From contig CAJQUW010001718.1 of assembly GCA_907163375.1 (NCBI GenBank), positions 330,829 to 394,828 of the forward strand: a stretch of DNA of 64,000 nucleotides, written 5' to 3'. Source of the stretch: Prostheceraeus crozeri. Its lineage: Eukaryota; Platyhelminthes; Polycladida; Euryleptidae. Every line of letters starts with the position of its first letter. Position 1 is the first letter of the stretch. Both the position numbers and the translations under genes were made by a program. Below the pieces are notes generated by a model, which worked only from the letters and a program-made list of their open reading frames with translations, had not been told where the DNA came from and did no database searches. Positions 44,674 to 56,305 of the stretch are shown here, piece by piece.

Positions 44674-45698
44674 CAGGGGTGCGGAGTCGAAGTCGGAGTC
44701 CTATCATTTTTGCTGGAGTCGGAGTCCTATCAAGTAATTGGACTCCGGACTCCGTCCTATGACTAGACCCGAAATATAATACAAACAAATTATTTATTCT
44801 CGTGCACATAGCTGTCACTGTCTTGCTGTCAACTTTCTCCGTCAAATAAAAGTACAGAGACAGAAGTGCATGCAAAACGTGCAATAGTTGAGGGAATGAA
44901 CCATGAACATGATAGTGAAAAAAGGATTGTCTTTTCACTCGGTGATTTAGTAGAGAATACAGGCCCTCTTAGCCTGGATCACACCTACGCGCCAAAGGTC
45001 ACATCAGAGACAAAAATGAAATACTAGTTTGTTTGAGAACATTGCATCTTACCCTCACGTCAATCGTGTGTGATCTCTCCTCCAAAGCGCATTTTAAAAT
45101 CGAAAGTGTACTCACACTTTTTGGAGATGGATGGGGATTTCCTGCCTGGTAGAGACTGGAGAAAACCCGTGTGAAGTACACACTGTAAACTCTATGGCAC
45201 GAAATTTCGCTTGAATTAGGCACGAAATTTGGGCATCAATTCTAACCAACACAAGGCTCGAGTAGGCACGAAGTTCATAGTACCGAGTTCGTGCCCATTG
45301 ATTTTTCCTTCGATTTCATTGGATAAACAAATATTTGATTTGGTGCCTTTTAGTGCCTTAAGGGCGCCTACTGGTGCCTCGAGGCACTAGAAGGGCACTA
45401 ACTAGGCGCTAATTGACACAAAATTTTGGCTTCGTGCCTAAGTTAGTACCCTACAGTTTACAGTGCACATCAACAAGATGGGAGGAGCCGAGTCGTAGGC
45501 ATCCAACTTAAAGCGACATTTGATCAACTTTCATCGAAAATGATTGATAATTGATACAGCAATGATCACTATAAATAGGTTCAGGTAAACATATCATGAT
45601 CTATGACGTAGGTTGCCAGTTTTTTCAAAAAACAAGGCTTTATATACTTGCCAACCGCAGTCGGAGTCCTATCAAAATGATAGGACTCCGCATCCCTG
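44674..45698. mobile_element. Non-autonomous hAT element, family N1, copy 1
   Basis: The termini CAGGGGTGCGGAGTC (left) and CAGGGATGCGGAGTCCTATC (right, complemented) are flanked by a perfect 8-bp duplication, CTGTGTAC (44666-44673 and 45699-45706). Subterminal GGAGTCGGAGTCCTATCA units repeat at both ends, probably transposase-binding sites. There is no transposase. A second copy lies at 55223-55952. This copy is longer because it carries a nested 285-bp insertion at 45181-45465. Confidence 0.9.
45181..45465. mobile_element. Nested MITE with CACTGTAAACT termini, 285 bp
   Basis: CACTGTAAACT at the left and its complement at the right form exact 11-base inverted repeats. The related hAT copy at 55223-55952 lacks the whole segment, giving an empty site. 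A CA dinucleotide appears duplicated at the junction. The CACTG start points to an EnSpm/CACTA or Chapaev-like relative. Internal GGCACGA and TAGTGCC words repeat. Confidence 0.8.
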
Positions 45699-45706
45699 CT
45701 GTGTAC

Positions 45707-46125
45707 GTTCAATGCAATGTCAATGATTTAGTTCGTCAGAATTCAGGCTTACGTTCAATGGAAAATTCTTGGCGCTCTGATGGACTGGTTATTGACGTGA
45801 CCATCAATATTAAAAATGTCATCTCTAGACCAAACAATGCAGACAAAGCAATTTATCTCTGTGGGTACAATAAATCTCCAAAAATCCATCGTTTTTGGTT
45901 AACATTTTTACCCTTGAACATCATCATTTTTATGGGTGACCAGTGACCCATTAGGGTTTCCGAGGTTAAATAGAGATTATTGAAAACGTTTACTACTATC
46001 TCGTTTATATGCTGATAAGGATAAGTACAATAGCTGAACTTTCATTGAAACAAAAATATTTCATTATTTTTTAAATTATTTATTTAATTATTCATTTAAA
46101 TTTATATATTCAATCAATTTAGTTT
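45707..46125. other. No gene recognised
   Basis: Spacer; a plus-strand open stretch crossing the hAT right end is chance. Confidence 0.4.
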
Positions 46126-46590
46126 TTGTTATATTCTTTTTCATGCTTCTGTAACTCTCCTGATTATTTGTTGAAAAAGTTGTTAAGTGTTGAACGCCGG
46201 GCGTACCGTATGATGAACATTCCGCATGAGTCCTGCAATTCACTCATGTCAACTGCTCATCGAACTTGCGACAAGTTCTTCAAGGATATTGTGAGATCTG
46301 CAGATCATCCTCTGCGTGAATTATTTGACTCAGATGTTTCGACCAGATGTACTCGCAATGTTACTTTCAGAAGGCCATTTTCAAGAACCTCTCGTTTTAG
46401 CAAATCATTTATAAAGCTTTGTAAATAATTTTTTGTCCTTACTTTTTAGTTAAATAGTCCATTGCTATTCTTGTAACTTACTTTGATGATTATTCTTGTC
46501 GACTAATTGTAATGTGCTCACCGACTTATCAAACTGTGAGGCAGATAAAGAGTACTTATTCTTATTATTATCATTATTATTAAAAGTTTA
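46126..46590 (+). mobile_element. LINE 3' end (CR1/L2/Daphne-like) with (ATT)n tail
   Basis: The ORF 46126-46428 (100 codons) reads LLKKLLSVERRAYRMMNI, then CDKFFKDIVRSADHPLRELF and FSRTSRFSKSFIKLC. These are the last blocks of CR1/L2-group polymerases: LxxIxRRAxRIIG-like, then ADHPLxxLF, then a basic end with F-x-SFI. The 3' untranslated region ends in TTATTCTTATTATTATC-type trinucleotides at 46555-46585, a usual LINE tail. The copy is 5' truncated, with only the polymerase end left, and the remaining frame is open. Confidence 0.75.
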
Positions 46591-47139
46591 GTAAGGCATA
46601 ATAATCGGTCCATTTTACACTTGGGCACAAAACTGACAGTGTTACTTACAAAGCCCATGAGTAACCCTCATATGGTTTTGATATTATTGATGGAACGATC
46701 ACATACATTAGATGCATTCGTAGATGAATGTAAATGCCAACTTCAAATACACTGCATTTTGTCAATGTTCTCCAAGTGATTTGATTTGGCTAAGATGCTT
46801 AATTTTGTAAGAGATTGACAAATAATCTCAATTTTCAAGAAGTACACCTGCAGCCTACAATGCATAAATTTTGACATTCCTATGAATCATAAATACATGA
46901 AAACTAAAACCTAAAAGTCATGAGAAATATGAGTTGCAACCATAGAGTATGTTAGGTAGAGTGGTAACTCCGCATTTATTAAGTCCCCAATGTGTATACA
47001 CTTTCGATTTTATTAAATGAACTCATGGGAGATACAGGTTGTATTGTCACCAAAAGCGAGATATGCAAATTTTTGCAGTTTTGCAGAAATTACAACGGAA
47101 TTAATTGATCATGATTGTAATGCAGAAGGAATGATGATA
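46591..47139. other. No gene recognised
   Basis: AT-rich spacer. Confidence 0.4.
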
Positions 47140-47540
47140 TTTCACAGATTCTCATGCCATACGGATCATATGCCATACGGAGCCTGCCACTGGTAGATCA
47201 AAATAACTTAATCAAAGACAATGATTTCAATTAACTATAAAAGATCTAAATGGGTCCACATCACTATTCAGATTCAAGAAATGAAACATGAAATTAGTGA
47301 ATCATAAATGCATGAAAATTGAATTAAAAGCTTGAAATTTCAGCCAAGAAAGCAGGAATAATATCGCGACTTTTTCATGAAGACTTTCATTATAATACAA
47401 TTCATGAAATTCCCTCGATAATCAGCTTGATTTTCGCTTAGTTAGGATGCTTTATTATCAAATATTTATTCCTTTTGATGTCCAACTTGTTTTATACTAC
47501 ATAGTAGAGTCATCTCGGTAGTATATAGAATGGCAAATTT
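47140..47540 (-). repeat. Dispersed repeat R1, copy 3
   Basis: The reverse complement matches 34940-35340 over most of its length at moderate identity, about 12 kb away in the opposite orientation. Class unknown. Confidence 0.7.
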
Positions 47541-47544
47541 TGAC

Positions 47545-48213
47545 TTTTTTTCAAAAGTGCTCAAATAATTTTTTGGACCTCGGGAACGTAATCTCCTCAA
47601 AAAAATGAATCTTTTGATATGAAAATTTTCACTGTATGCAGACACTTTTTTGAGTCGACAATCTAACTATATATCCCTCCTCTATGGTTGCAACCATTAC
47701 AATTATGGAACAATATTGAAAAGGTCTATGGGACTCCAAATAGGGTTAAATAGGGCAATACGGGAGGCAGAAAGGGCTTTCTATTGAAATGTGCAGGACT
47801 ATCAGACCATGAATGAGGCATTGATAGAGTGAAATCAATGGAACATTGATCCTAGCGTCTATTCACATGCTATGTAAGAAAGAGGTCATTCAGTTAAAGA
47901 ATTCAACAAGAAAACAAACAATTATTTTCACATAAAACAATGTAACATCTTTCAATGACATTGTCTCGTCATACGGCTCGCATGTATCAAATTGATATCT
48001 ATATTTATTCCTTCGCTATGAACTTAACGTGAACTGATAATCTTGCACTCGTTGTCCGCTCAATTTGAAATGCTCGTTGTGATGTCCTCGATAATCACTA
48101 GAGCTCGACAAAGTAGTTTATTTTTCAAGATGGAAGAGGTTTTATTTAGTTGGCAAAATTCGTAAAATAGTTTTTAAAGTTTTTTAAGTAATTATGCAAT
48201 GGATCGGTTAACA
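47545..48213. other. No gene recognised
   Basis: Spacer without motifs. Confidence 0.4.
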
Positions 48214-48684
48214 TTAAAATCTATATTTACTTATGATATCCTTTATAAGATGTATTAAAGCTGCCTCGAAAAAAAATTCAATTAACGACAAAAAGGCATC
48301 AACAAAAAGACAGTCAGCAATTATTGTAATAAGCTTGTTATTATAATGTGATGAATATTCTCCTCTGTAAGACTTTGTGTCCGGTCGGCTAGCATCATTT
48401 CGTAGTTGCTGAAAGACCTCTCTACATCCGCTGACAACTGGACAGAAGCGCAAAATTGAAATGTCATTGGGGTTCATGCAGTCAGGAACGTCAGTGCAGC
48501 CTCTAGGTAGAATGCTTGCCACATCGGATATAATTTTGAAGGCTGCATAGTTGTCAACCTGATGTCCAACTTCGTCTGCAGCTTCTCTCCAGGTGTACCC
48601 GAAATGTTGTTTAGCCAAGTCGTGAATCTCGTTGCTTGATGGAAGCAGATAGAAAAAAAGAGATTGTCGTAGATGTATGATGAG
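48214..48684 (-). pseudogene. Old hAT transposase C-terminal remnant
   Basis: Minus-strand frames give GTPGEKLQTKLD in one and NNYAAFKII-like, SDVASILPRGCTDVPDCMNP, ISILRFCPVVSG, then VFQQLRNDASR in the other. The order and the CPVVSG-x-VFxxLRN block resemble the C-terminal dimerisation region of CGGBP1-like hAT transposases (typically KYAPVTSCDVERSFSxYK). Frame slips are present and the rest of the gene is missing. Family N2 copy 1 (48685-49837) has inserted at its upstream edge; the interrupted strand resumes at 49838. The bases after 48300 towards 48214 show no motif. Confidence 0.52.
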
Positions 48685-49837
48685 CAGAGCTGGAAAAATT
48701 TCACTGAATTTTTTTAATTCCAATTCCATTATAAGATTCAATTCCGATAATTGCATGTCGCGTATAGTGTCTTATGTTAACGTATCTAACGTTTGTTCGT
48801 TTCAATCTAACCCATGTGCCCTTATCCTATCCTCATTGTTCCTGTGTGCCGTTCCCTGCGTCGTTCCTATGTACGTTCTCATGTTCATAGTTCATATTTC
48901 TTGTGTACATGTATATGTGTAACCGGTCTGCCTACGTCATTTTCGTTTCGTAAACGAGATATTCAACATCTCGTGAAAAAAGAAAAGAAAATTAACGGTC
49001 AGCAAAGAATCAAACGAGAGACTATGAACATGAGACACGAGAGAGAGATGAGATGCGAATAAATCGATTAATAAACTGATAGAAGAAAGAAATTCAATGT
49101 GCGAATAACGTGATTGTTGATGACAGAAAAAACGACGATAAAAATGATATCATGAAAACTGATTAATGGTCAATGTTAAAAAAGGAGATTAAAATTCCGT
49201 GATAAGAGCGAAATGAAGTCGGGTCGAAAGCTAGTGGGCAGAGATTAAAGGAAACTCTTTCAATTTTCAAAAGAAAGAGGATTTATCGTCAAGTCTCAAA
49301 AATTGGTATCAATTAGAAACGATGAGAAGTTGACACAGCAACAACTACTAAAACTACCAACAACAACACATGCGACATCTTCAGCAGCTGTTAGAAGAAC
49401 TCTGTGCTCTCGCGGTGTAACTTAACTACTGAAGTAACAACAGCTGCCTACCAGCGAACAAAAACACAGCAGCGTATACGGCAACACATCAGCGAGCCCG
49501 ACGGTTAAGATTGACGGTATAAGTGACACTGATATTCATGATATTTATAATATTATTTTGGTGTAAGTGAGTCCGATCGAATTGAAGTGAATTCAACATT
49601 AAGAAGTGAACTGTAAGTCTAAAGTTTTTCTTTTATCGTTGCGTTTCGCATCTATAGAGTCTTAAAAATTAATATTGTTAATTGTTGTGATTGGAAGTTG
49701 CGATTTCAATTTTTGTACAAATAGATTTATCACAGGTCTATCGAAAAACTGGAATTGAGGTTTATCAGGGTCAATTCCAATTCCAATTCCAGTAGATTTG
49801 AATATCGTCAATTCCAATTCCGACTTTTCCAACTCTG
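48685..49837. mobile_element. Non-autonomous hAT element, family N2, copy 1
   Basis: The left end CAGAGCTGGAAAAATT and complemented right end CAGAGTTGGAAAAGTCG are inverted repeats, flanked by 8-bp duplications ATGATGAG (48677-48684) and ATGACGAG (49838-49845), which match at 7 of 8. Subterminal TTCCAATTCC units occur at both ends. There is no transposase. It shares about 1 kb with 61967-63027; a stretch of roughly 120 bases near 48905-49035 is present only here. Confidence 0.87.
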
Positions 49838-49892
49838 ATGACGAGACTTCATGATATCGCCTACATAGTTGCATATGAAAGCCTCGAATCAT

Positions 49893-50340
49893 CTGCTATT
49901 TGATTGAATTTGATCGAAGTCATAAACATCTGGTCTTATTCCGAAAAATAGTGGTTTTTATTTCTTAACATTAGAACAGCGGGAAATTGTTTATATCTAG
50001 AACAGCGAAACCCGTTCATCTAAGGGTTTTTCTTTTTGCATAATAAGAACTATGAAAACAAATAAAACTATGTTATATATTATAAATTATTATTTAATGA
50101 TGCATTCAGCCAAAGTCTGGACTTGCCAAAGTTTCCGGCATAGAGAAAGGGATTGGCATTGTGTGGTCTTCAGACTGATGGCCTACTTCTCTGTAAGACG
50201 TTGCCGCTTTTACCATCCCAGTCGCTTGTCAACGCTCCGCATTAGTCAATTTACCCAGTTTCCGACAAAACCTGCATATCACAGAATTAGATTGTTTAAC
50301 CGTATCACTTTGCAACTTTGCAAACTGATTCAAAACGATA
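49893..50340. other. No gene recognised
   Basis: Spacer; the end of a plus-strand open stretch (50052-50558) overlaps the repeat that follows. Confidence 0.4.
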
Positions 50341-50344
50341 GCGC

Positions 50345-50705
50345 ATGCAGGAACTTACTAAGTGGGCAAAAAGAAATTTTAATACCTTACAGAGATAGGA
50401 AAAATAGTCGTGCGTCCCTTGCGGATTGCTCTGAATTCATTCAAAATGCTCTGATCGCCACGACTCCTTCAGATTCGAAGAATATAGATCATTGCGCAAA
50501 TGTTTTCTCAATAATGTTAGGTCCTCCGATCATTATTAAAAATTATGCAGGCGCATGAAAAAACGTTCACAAACTTCTCTGTAGAACTTGACATCGACTG
50601 TGTCTCTTCGCTGTGTGATCTGGTTGATAACAGTCACTGAAACTTTGCACAATTCGGCGTGCTTAATGTTGAACTGGTTGCCCATTGTTCGATTGCTATG
50701 GTATT
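50345..50705. repeat. Dispersed repeat R2, copy 1
   Basis: About 350 bases match 55965-56305 in the same orientation at roughly 80-85%, with short indels (shared words include GTGGGCAAAAAGA, TTACAGAGATAGGAAAAA and GTTGATAACAGTCACTGAAA). No protein family is recognisable in either strand. Its borders do not show inverted repeats. Confidence 0.8.
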
Positions 50706-50799
50706 TAGTCACGAGATTGTGCCATTTCATTAACGCTACATGTTCCAATGTTTCCTTTCTAGTCAAACAGAAGAAGAGACGACCTGTCTAATTCTATGC

Positions 50800-51445
50800 C
50801 GCATATAGTCGAGTGAAGCGGACTGAAGACAGCCACTGTACCGCGTTTTCTTATCTATTGATAATTCAGCTCTGTCAGTTGATGACGCAAGCATGTTTCA
50901 ATAAATTCTCATTTCCTCGCAAAATTCACTCGCAAACACAATTTATTTTCCAATTGTCGAAGGCGCTTTTGTCGAAGAATTGTCGAAGATGAGTTAACAT
51001 CAAGCGAGGACGCTTATACAGTTACTTTGACTCGCCGAGTGACCTGTGCCATTCACGCCAATTGCTGAAAGAATCGCACAGTGAGCCTTTGTAGGAATTG
51101 CGGAAAACCTGTGTGTGGAAAATGCCAGTCAATTGTGTGTATGCGCTGCTTCTAAAATGCTTTCCTGTGTTTGTTGATTTCAGGAACTTTTCCACTTGAT
51201 CGTGCATTCCCGACGCTGCGATCACAAGTGTCATGATAAAGATGGTACTGTAATAAAGATACTGTCAATTCAATGATAAAGGTGGGCTGTGCCGGACTGG
51301 CTCGTCCAAAAATTCAGATTATATTCATTATGTATCATAAACTCATCCCTTTTTATCATTGGTAGTATTCTGTCAATCATGATAGGACATCAAGCTGTCG
51401 ATATCACTTGGAGATGACTTCTGCCTTCACTCGCATTCCTTTTGT
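50800..51445. other. No gene recognised
   Basis: Spacer. Confidence 0.4.
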
Positions 51446-51448
51446 ACC

Positions 51449-51560
51449 GTCAGCGTGGCTTAGTGAAGAAGGTGCGAGCTCGTCTCCACCGCGGACTTCG
51501 GTTCGATTCCTAGGTCGGGCGAGGGCGGTCGGGGAATCAAGGGTGTTGGTGTCTTTTATT
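51449..51560 (+). repeat. Possible tRNA-derived SINE head
   Basis: An A-box-like TGGCTTAGTGAAGAAGG (51456-51472) and a perfect B box GGTTCGATTCC (51500-51510) start 44 bases apart, the spacing of internal pol III promoters in tRNA genes. Acceptor and anticodon stems do not fold cleanly, so a SINE head or decayed tRNA is more likely than a working tRNA. The 3' part of a SINE was not delimited. Confidence 0.5.
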
Positions 51561-51599
51561 GATTTAAATATTGTCATTCTCTTTAGATATTCAATGGAC

Positions 51600-52555
51600 G
51601 ATCACAGACCTTTGTTGTCAAGATGACATGAGGAGTTATTCATAGATGTTTCCTCTATTAAGAACCTGTGATTCCTGTGTACAGCTGTACATGTAGATCA
51701 AAATTAAGTTTTTGTAAGTCTACACTTGAAAAATATGTCATTTCAATAATTGTTTTTATAGTGGAGTTCAAATTAAGCTTCCTAATGAATCCGACCGCTC
51801 TTCGGCACTATGGCCTTGGCTCGAGCTTTAAGGCCTTGTCGAATAAAAGAAAGCTTTTATAAGCAGCATAGACTTCTCTGATCTCATCTTACGATTTGGT
51901 AGCGAATTCAAAACTCGGCAAAATTGATTGCAGCGATGTATTCAACAGCTTTTAATGGTCCTATTTGATTAATCGATTAAAAATCGCTTGACATTTGCAT
52001 GCAATAATTATTTGAATCACAAGGAAAGTCGGAAGTCAACCAAAGTATAATCGATCACAGAACTTTCGACTTCGTAACTAAAATTTTGTTTTTCTTAAAA
52101 GTTACGTACTTGACCTTTTAAACAGCCAAATATATTTTGTTTTGCGGTTTGATGACTAACACATTTTTTGCTTTTTCACTCTCTGCGGAAACGTGACCGG
52201 AAGAGGCTCTTAATAAATTAGCAAACACGAACTCCGGATCTATCAATGAAGAATTGCTGAAAATGAGACTTGATAATTACAAAACTGTCTGAACAACATC
52301 AACATTCGGAAAATTCGCAATTCCTGGATGCAGATCATTAACATAGCGACGCAATGTTTCATTCAAAATTGATCGCTATCATCTAGATAATATCTTTGCA
52401 TGAGTAATTGAATAAATGATGCTTCTAATAGGTTTGGCATCATCTATTTTAGATCAATGCCTCCCTTATTTGTGTCATTGTCTCTAAGAAACCAAAATCG
52501 GCTTGATAGAGTACTACACCGAGAACACAAGATTATGCTTGCGACCTTTTCCTAA
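51600..52555. other. No gene recognised
   Basis: Spacer. A GGCCTTGGCTCGAGCTTTAA stretch followed by AATAAA near 51805-51848 could be the tail of an unidentified retroelement. Confidence 0.4.
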
Positions 52556-52559
52556 TTTG

Positions 52560-52960
52560 ACATCTCGTCGTACTCATGCTGCTATTAGATTATTGTGTGA
52601 AATACACTCCAATCAATCCAGAACATGCTCTTCATTCTTTGTGTCTACCTGTCTGAATCCGCTTCGATAGATTTATTCCGTCGATTGTCAAAGTCTCTCA
52701 TTCGCGGCCAGTGGGTGCTGCTGAATCGTCTTCGCTGCGGACAGGTCCCTGTCGTCGTGACACAGATGGGGCCTTCGCGATTCTCCACTATGTGACTGTG
52801 GCGAGATTCAGACGATGGAACAGATCTCTGACTTTGTACTCTAACTAAGTTCTCGGGAGGCATCTCTTCTCTACACCTGTGCGGTGCAGGCGCCTCAACG
52901 TGGCTTCAGGCAACTTGTCTTAATTTGACGCCTCCTCTCTAACTTATATGTATTTTCATG
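52560..52960 (+). mobile_element. LINE 3' end with CDCGExQTM zinc motif
   Basis: Plus-strand frames give LIRGQWVLLNRLRCGQVP, then LCDCGEIQTMEQI in a second frame, followed by KFSGGISSLHLCGAG and STWLQATCLNL. This matches the end of many LINE polymerases, where NRLRxGxGRC is followed by the CDCGxxQTMxHIxxCP zinc-binding block and a short helix with W-L. At least two frame slips separate the blocks. The 5' part is absent. A (TA)n tract at 53000 follows the 3' end. Confidence 0.68.
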
Positions 52961-52995
52961 TTCGTATTCATGTTCTCTGCTGTACCATTGTGCAT

Positions 52996-52999
<4 letters not shown>

Positions 53000-53031
<32 letters not shown>
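53000..53031. repeat. (TA)n microsatellite
   Basis: About 32 bases of TA repeats shortly after the LINE 3' end. Confidence 0.95.
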
Positions 53032-53034
<3 letters not shown>

Positions 53035-53035
<1 letters not shown>

Positions 53036-53856
53036 TAGAAGTGTCGAATACTGGGAACTAAATAATTACAGATATCACCAGGAGGCACCAAAGTTCCTCG
53101 ACTTTTCAAGGAACTCGACGAAATGCATCGGCAGCTGTAATTTATTTATTGGTTTTCACTTTGAAATTCTCTGGTACTTTTTTGGATATTAATTTCCATT
53201 TGCATTTTTCATTTTTATCATATAGGGCCTATGTAATGAAATTTTGATTGTTTGATATCTTGATTTATAATTTCTTCTGATTTCATTGATTGATCTGATT
53301 TTTAATTCTACACACATTTATCTTAAAAATATCTTCATGATGCATGGTCCATGCCATTTCAAACAACTTCGTATAAGAACTGCTTGATTCAAGGTTACAG
53401 TGGGACTACAGGCGCTTACAAATCTCCAGAAAAAGATGTCTCGTCCCGGCAAATTCGGTTGCGGGAATTTCCGAATTCCCGGGAATACATGCGCCGTGGG
53501 ACATCAGCCAGCAAATACAGGAATTGTTTACAATGCAATGTTGCTTTTTCTCATGCTTGGGTTTTTGGTCCGACCACGTCGCTAGGTCTATACTAACTAT
53601 TGGTACCTAGCCATTGCCAATCACTGGAAGCCGTCATCGTTCAGGTATTTGTCATGACAGCGCTTATCCACGACTTAATATTGATCTGAATGTGCATACC
53701 CGCTCTATTCCTCTAATATTGTGGACTGTCGGATTTCTATGACTTTCAACCTACGAAGTGAATATCTTGCTTTAGGCACTGTATTTTCATTAACGCTAGA
53801 ATCATTGCACAGCAACCGATAAGATAGTAAAATTTTGATGATTAATTAGCAATAAA
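53035..53856. other. No gene recognised
   Basis: Spacer; 60-81-codon stretches near 53350-53596 overlap each other in two frames and show no family motif. Confidence 0.4.
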
Positions 53857-54400
53857 ATGATTAATTTCATATTCATGAGAGCTGCGAACAGCCAACCATT
53901 TATACTGCGAGAAATAAAGCCGTCCGTAGATCATCCTAAGCTAATATGCGTTTTTCGATGTCTGATTGAATGCATTTTATTATACTGTACTCCGGTTTTC
54001 AGTGCTAAAATCGATCTAATTTTTAGACGGTCACATCGCATCATCTGAAATGAATCTTGTTCTTGCCGCTCATTTTCCGAATTCAAAGATCGCCGTAATA
54101 CCCTGATTTAATTGTGCAAATGCATGTCACATGATCACCCTTTTCATCATTTATTGCCTCCTCTTTTACCTCAAACAAAACTCTTGCCATGTTGCTTTAC
54201 TTCACGTCACTTGAACTCATTCATACCTATGTCACGAGCTTTGTACAACTCAAGAATTCGTAGATACTTAAAGTGAACTTTTCATCATCACATGCACAAA
54301 TTTAAACATATCAGTCATTGTAACTGAGTATCTGTGCATGTTGTAATTTTTAATCTTGATCACTAAACGCCTGATTATTATTGTTATTATTATTCTCCTG
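53857..54400 (+). mobile_element. LINE 3' end with ATT-rich tail
   Basis: Plus-strand frames give LICVFRCLIECILLYCTPVF, IFRRSHRII, then SCSCRSFSEFKDRRNTLI, DHPFHHLLPPLLPQTKLL and SFIPMSRALYN. The series LxVxxxLIExILLYCxxVF, RxxxRII, FxDRR, HPFHxL, SFIPxxxRLxN is the C-terminus of CR1-type LINE polymerases. Several stops and slips are present. The tail near 54375-54400 is TTATTATTGTTATTATTATT. Confidence 0.65.
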
Positions 54401-55222
54401 ACAATCAGTAATTTGTAGGTTATTGCTTCGTGTTCGCGACCAACCGGGAAATAAGTTAATGATTTCTTTCAGAAATTAGAAGCACGAATGAAATAAAACT
54501 CACGATTTGAAATTCATTTTCAATTTCGGAATTACCTGCGGAGACTAACTGTGAAAGGGATGATGCGAACTTCATTGAGACGGAGGATGTAAATGTCCGC
54601 TTATTTAGCCTTCATGAATATCAAATCATTTTCTTCATTATCATCCGGTCCGTTGTCAAATAAATAACAAAATTATTATTCCCACAAGAGTGTTTGAGAG
54701 GCACAGAGTCGTTTCTATAGTCCAGCTGGCGTCGTGTCGAGTTAATATCGAATAATTTAAAGTTGATAAGCAGAATTAGGTCTACACCACGGATTGTATT
54801 TCAATAGGAAACGAAATTGCAAACGCTGTATAAACTCATAAATTTGAAATTAGGAAATCAAAACTGTCAGGAAGAAAATAGATTTTCAATTTCTTGATGC
54901 TATTGACATGACCAGACGATTAAGAAATGAATTGTCCTTTCGTGACTGTTCTAAGCTTTCAAAATTTCTCACAGTTACAAGCTTAAAGAAATCATTTTCT
55001 AAGAATCTATTATTGGAATGGAATAGAGGTCGCTAACAACAAGGAATGTTTGGCTGATGTGCGCATGAACTTGATCACATAGTTTCTTTGTCGCAATCAC
55101 ATGTATTGACTCACAGAATCAGATTGAAATAGAAGTAGAGATTCTATATAGTAGAGAAAGAAGTTGAGTTCAGAATTAGATTGCTAGAAGTGAAGCCTGA
55201 TTCAAAACGATGGCACCTGTAG
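54401..55222. other. No gene recognised
   Basis: AT-rich spacer. Confidence 0.4.
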
Positions 55223-55952
55223 CAGGGAGTCGGAGTCGGAGTCCTATCAACTGATAGGATTCCGGACTCCGGCCTAAAACTAGACCCGAAATATAATGCA
55301 ACAAATTATTTATCCTCGTACATAGCTGTCACTGTCTTGATGTCAACATTCTCCGTCAAACAAAAGTACAGAGACAGAAGTGCATGCAAAGCTTGTAATA
55401 GTTGAAGGAATGAACCGTGATAGTGAAAAGAAGATTTTCTTTTCACTCGGTGATTTAGTAGAGAAGACAAGCCTTCCTAGCCTCGATCACATCCACACAC
55501 CAAAGGTCACATCAGAGACAAAAATGAAATACTAGTTTATTTGAGAACATTACCTCTTACACTCACTTTAATCGTGTGTGATGATCCTCCAAAGCGCATA
55601 TTGAAATCGAAAGTGTATTCATATTTTTTGATGAAGGATGGGAGATTTTCCGGCCTGGTAGAGACTGGAGAAAAACCTTGTGAAGCACGCATCAAGAAGA
55701 TGGAAGCAGCCGAGTTGCATGCATACAACTGAAAGCGACATTTGATAAACTTTCATCGAAAATGATTGATAATTGATACAGAAATAATCACTAAATATTG
55801 GTTCAGGTAAGTTTGTAATGATGAATTATAGGTTACCAGTTAATTTTTCAAAAAACTAGGTTATATATGCTTGCCACCCTGAGTCGGAGTAGGAGTCCTA
55901 TCAAACCCCCGGAGTCGGAGTCCTATCAAAATGATAGGATACCGCATTTCTG
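55223..55952. mobile_element. Non-autonomous hAT element, family N1, copy 2
   Basis: It starts CAGGGAGTCGGAGTC and ends in a decayed GCATTTCTG. Flanks ACCTGTAG (55215-55222) and ACATGTAG (55953-55960) match at 7 of 8. It aligns through its length with 44674-45698 apart from the nested 285-bp MITE, which is absent here. No transposase. Terminal decay suggests an older copy than the first. Confidence 0.85.
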
Positions 55953-55964
55953 ACATGTAGGATA

Positions 55965-56305
55965 CTTGCTATGTGGGCAAAAAGACATTTTTCAGGTCTT
56001 ACAGAGATAGGAAAAACAGTCGTGCGCCACTTGCTGATTGCTGTGAATTCCTTCAAAATGTTCCGATCGCCACGATTCCTTCAGATTCTTGGAATTCAGA
56101 TCATTGTGCAAATGTTTTCTCGATAATGTTGGTCCTCTGGTTATCAAGATAACAGGCGCACGAAAAACGCTTGCAAGCTTCTTTGTAGAACTTGACATCG
56201 TTTGAGTCTTGTTACTGTGTGATCCGGTTGATAACAGTCACTGAAACTTTGCAGTTATTTGACGTGCTGATGTTGAACTGGTTGCTCGCTGTTCGATTTC
56301 TATGG
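55965..56305. repeat. Dispersed repeat R2, copy 2
   Basis: Direct-orientation partner of 50345-50705. It begins immediately right of the N1 hAT copy, so that element sits at or near its border. Confidence 0.8.
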
